From Thermomonas sp. (GTDB lineage: Bacteria > Pseudomonadota > Gammaproteobacteria > Xanthomonadales > Xanthomonadaceae), in assembly GCA_024711415.1 (NCBI GenBank), contig JANJSW010000064.1:1-6107 (forward strand): DNA of 6,107 nucleotides, given 5' to 3'. Under the pieces are notes generated by a model that was not told where the DNA came from, did not search any database, and saw nothing but the letters and a program-made list of their open reading frames with translations. Numbering within the stretch: position 1 is the stretch's first letter; every line of letters begins with the position of its first letter. The position numbers and the translations under genes are program-made. Below are positions 5,638 through 6,107 of the stretch, piece after piece.

Positions 5638-6107
5638 CTACGCCTGTCCGTTGCCGGCATCGCGCGCCTCGTAGGCGTTGACGATGCGCGCCACCAGCGG
5701 GTGCCGCACCACGTCGCGCGCCTCGAAGAAGGTGAAACTGACCCCATCGACGCCACGCAGCACTTCCACCGCGTCCTTCAGGCCCGACTTCTGGTGCTTG
5801 GGCAGATCGATCTGGGTCAGGTCGCCGGTGATGACCGCGGTGCTGCAGAAACCCAGCCGGGTCAGGAACATCTTCATCTGTTCGATGCTGGTGTTCTGCG
5901 CCTCGTCCAGGATCACGAAAGCGTCGTTCAGGGTGCGCCCGCGCATGTAGGCCAGCGGCGCGATTTCGATGACGTTGCGCTCCAGCAGCCGCGCCACCTT
6001 TTCCACCCCCAGCATTTCGTACAGCGCGTCGTACAGCGGGCGCAGGTAGGGGTCCACTTTCTGGGTCAGGTCGCCGGGCAGGAAGCCCAGCTTCTCGCCG
6101 GCTTCCA
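5638..6107 (-). CDS. ybeZ: PhoH-like ATPase YbeZ (partial, 3' half)
   Basis: This is the C-terminal half (155 full codons visible) of a PhoH-family ATPase. YbeZ is a cytoplasmic P-loop NTPase, predicted RNA helicase-like, that works with YbeY. Visible landmarks are [20 protein letters not shown] near the window edge, [20 protein letters not shown], the Walker B segment [10 protein letters not shown] (about 5890-5919), and [11 protein letters not shown] (about 5800-5832). The Walker A loop and the start codon lie beyond 6107; the family is usually about 320-350 aa. The GTG at 6055-6057 is not the start, because the conserved family sequence continues upstream in frame. It ends nine bases before ybeY, the standard ybeZ-ybeY pairing. 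Confidence 0.97.
   Translation of the reverse strand, partial: EAGEKLGFLPGDLTQKVDPYLRPLYDALYEMLGVEKVARLLERNVIEIAPLAYMRGRTLNDAFVILDEAQNTSIEQMKMFLTRLGFCSTAVITGDLTQIDLPKHQKSGLKDAVEVLRGVDGVSFTFFEARDVVRHPLVARIVNAYEARDAGNGQA

Noticed and set aside
6055..6057. GTG as the start of the PhoH-like gene
   Set aside because: The reading frame stays open to the window edge and encodes the conserved [16 protein letters not shown] segment, so the gene is cut by the window and does not start here.

Overview
The window looks like chromosomal DNA from a high-GC gammaproteobacterium, most likely a member of the Xanthomonadaceae/Lysobacteraceae (Lysobacter, Luteimonas or Pseudoxanthomonas type). This rests on the GC-rich codon use, the protein sequences and the gene order, not on a database search. 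Every gene except one small ORF lies on the minus strand.

Right side, read on the minus strand from 6107 down to 1929. This is a compact housekeeping operon: ybeZ/phoH (3' half only), ybeY, corC (ybeX), a protein with an Lnb_N/DUF4105 periplasmic domain followed by about five membrane helices, and corA. Gaps are 9, 74, 40 and 31 bp. PhoH-like ATPase and YbeY act in rRNA/RNA metabolism. CorC and CorA are both tied to magnesium/divalent cation balance. In enterobacteria the gene after ybeX is lnt, the lipoprotein N-acyltransferase. Here the next gene instead has the architecture of the alternative N-acyltransferase Lnb.

Left-middle, 245-1979. A 52-bp perfect direct repeat, which is the last 16 codons plus stop of corA, occurs at 245-296 and again at the true corA end (1928-1979). 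The repeats bracket about 1.63 kb holding one secreted multidomain protein of unknown function (419-1765) with its own terminator. Next to the left repeat lies a decayed piece of corA coding sequence (about 82% identical over 39 bp, with about 194 bp missing in between). The left copy is therefore the remnant of a second corA, not just a short duplicated site. The sampled GC of the secreted gene is visibly lower than that of the operon. Together these suggest that an accessory gene was added downstream of corA by recombination or by duplication and decay.

Left end, 1-249. A small arginine-rich protein (59 aa, plus strand) has a stop codon that overlaps, tail to tail, the stop codon of the corA remnant. 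This probably preserves the older convergent junction between the small gene and corA.

No rRNA, tRNA, CRISPR array, transposase or integrase is visible.
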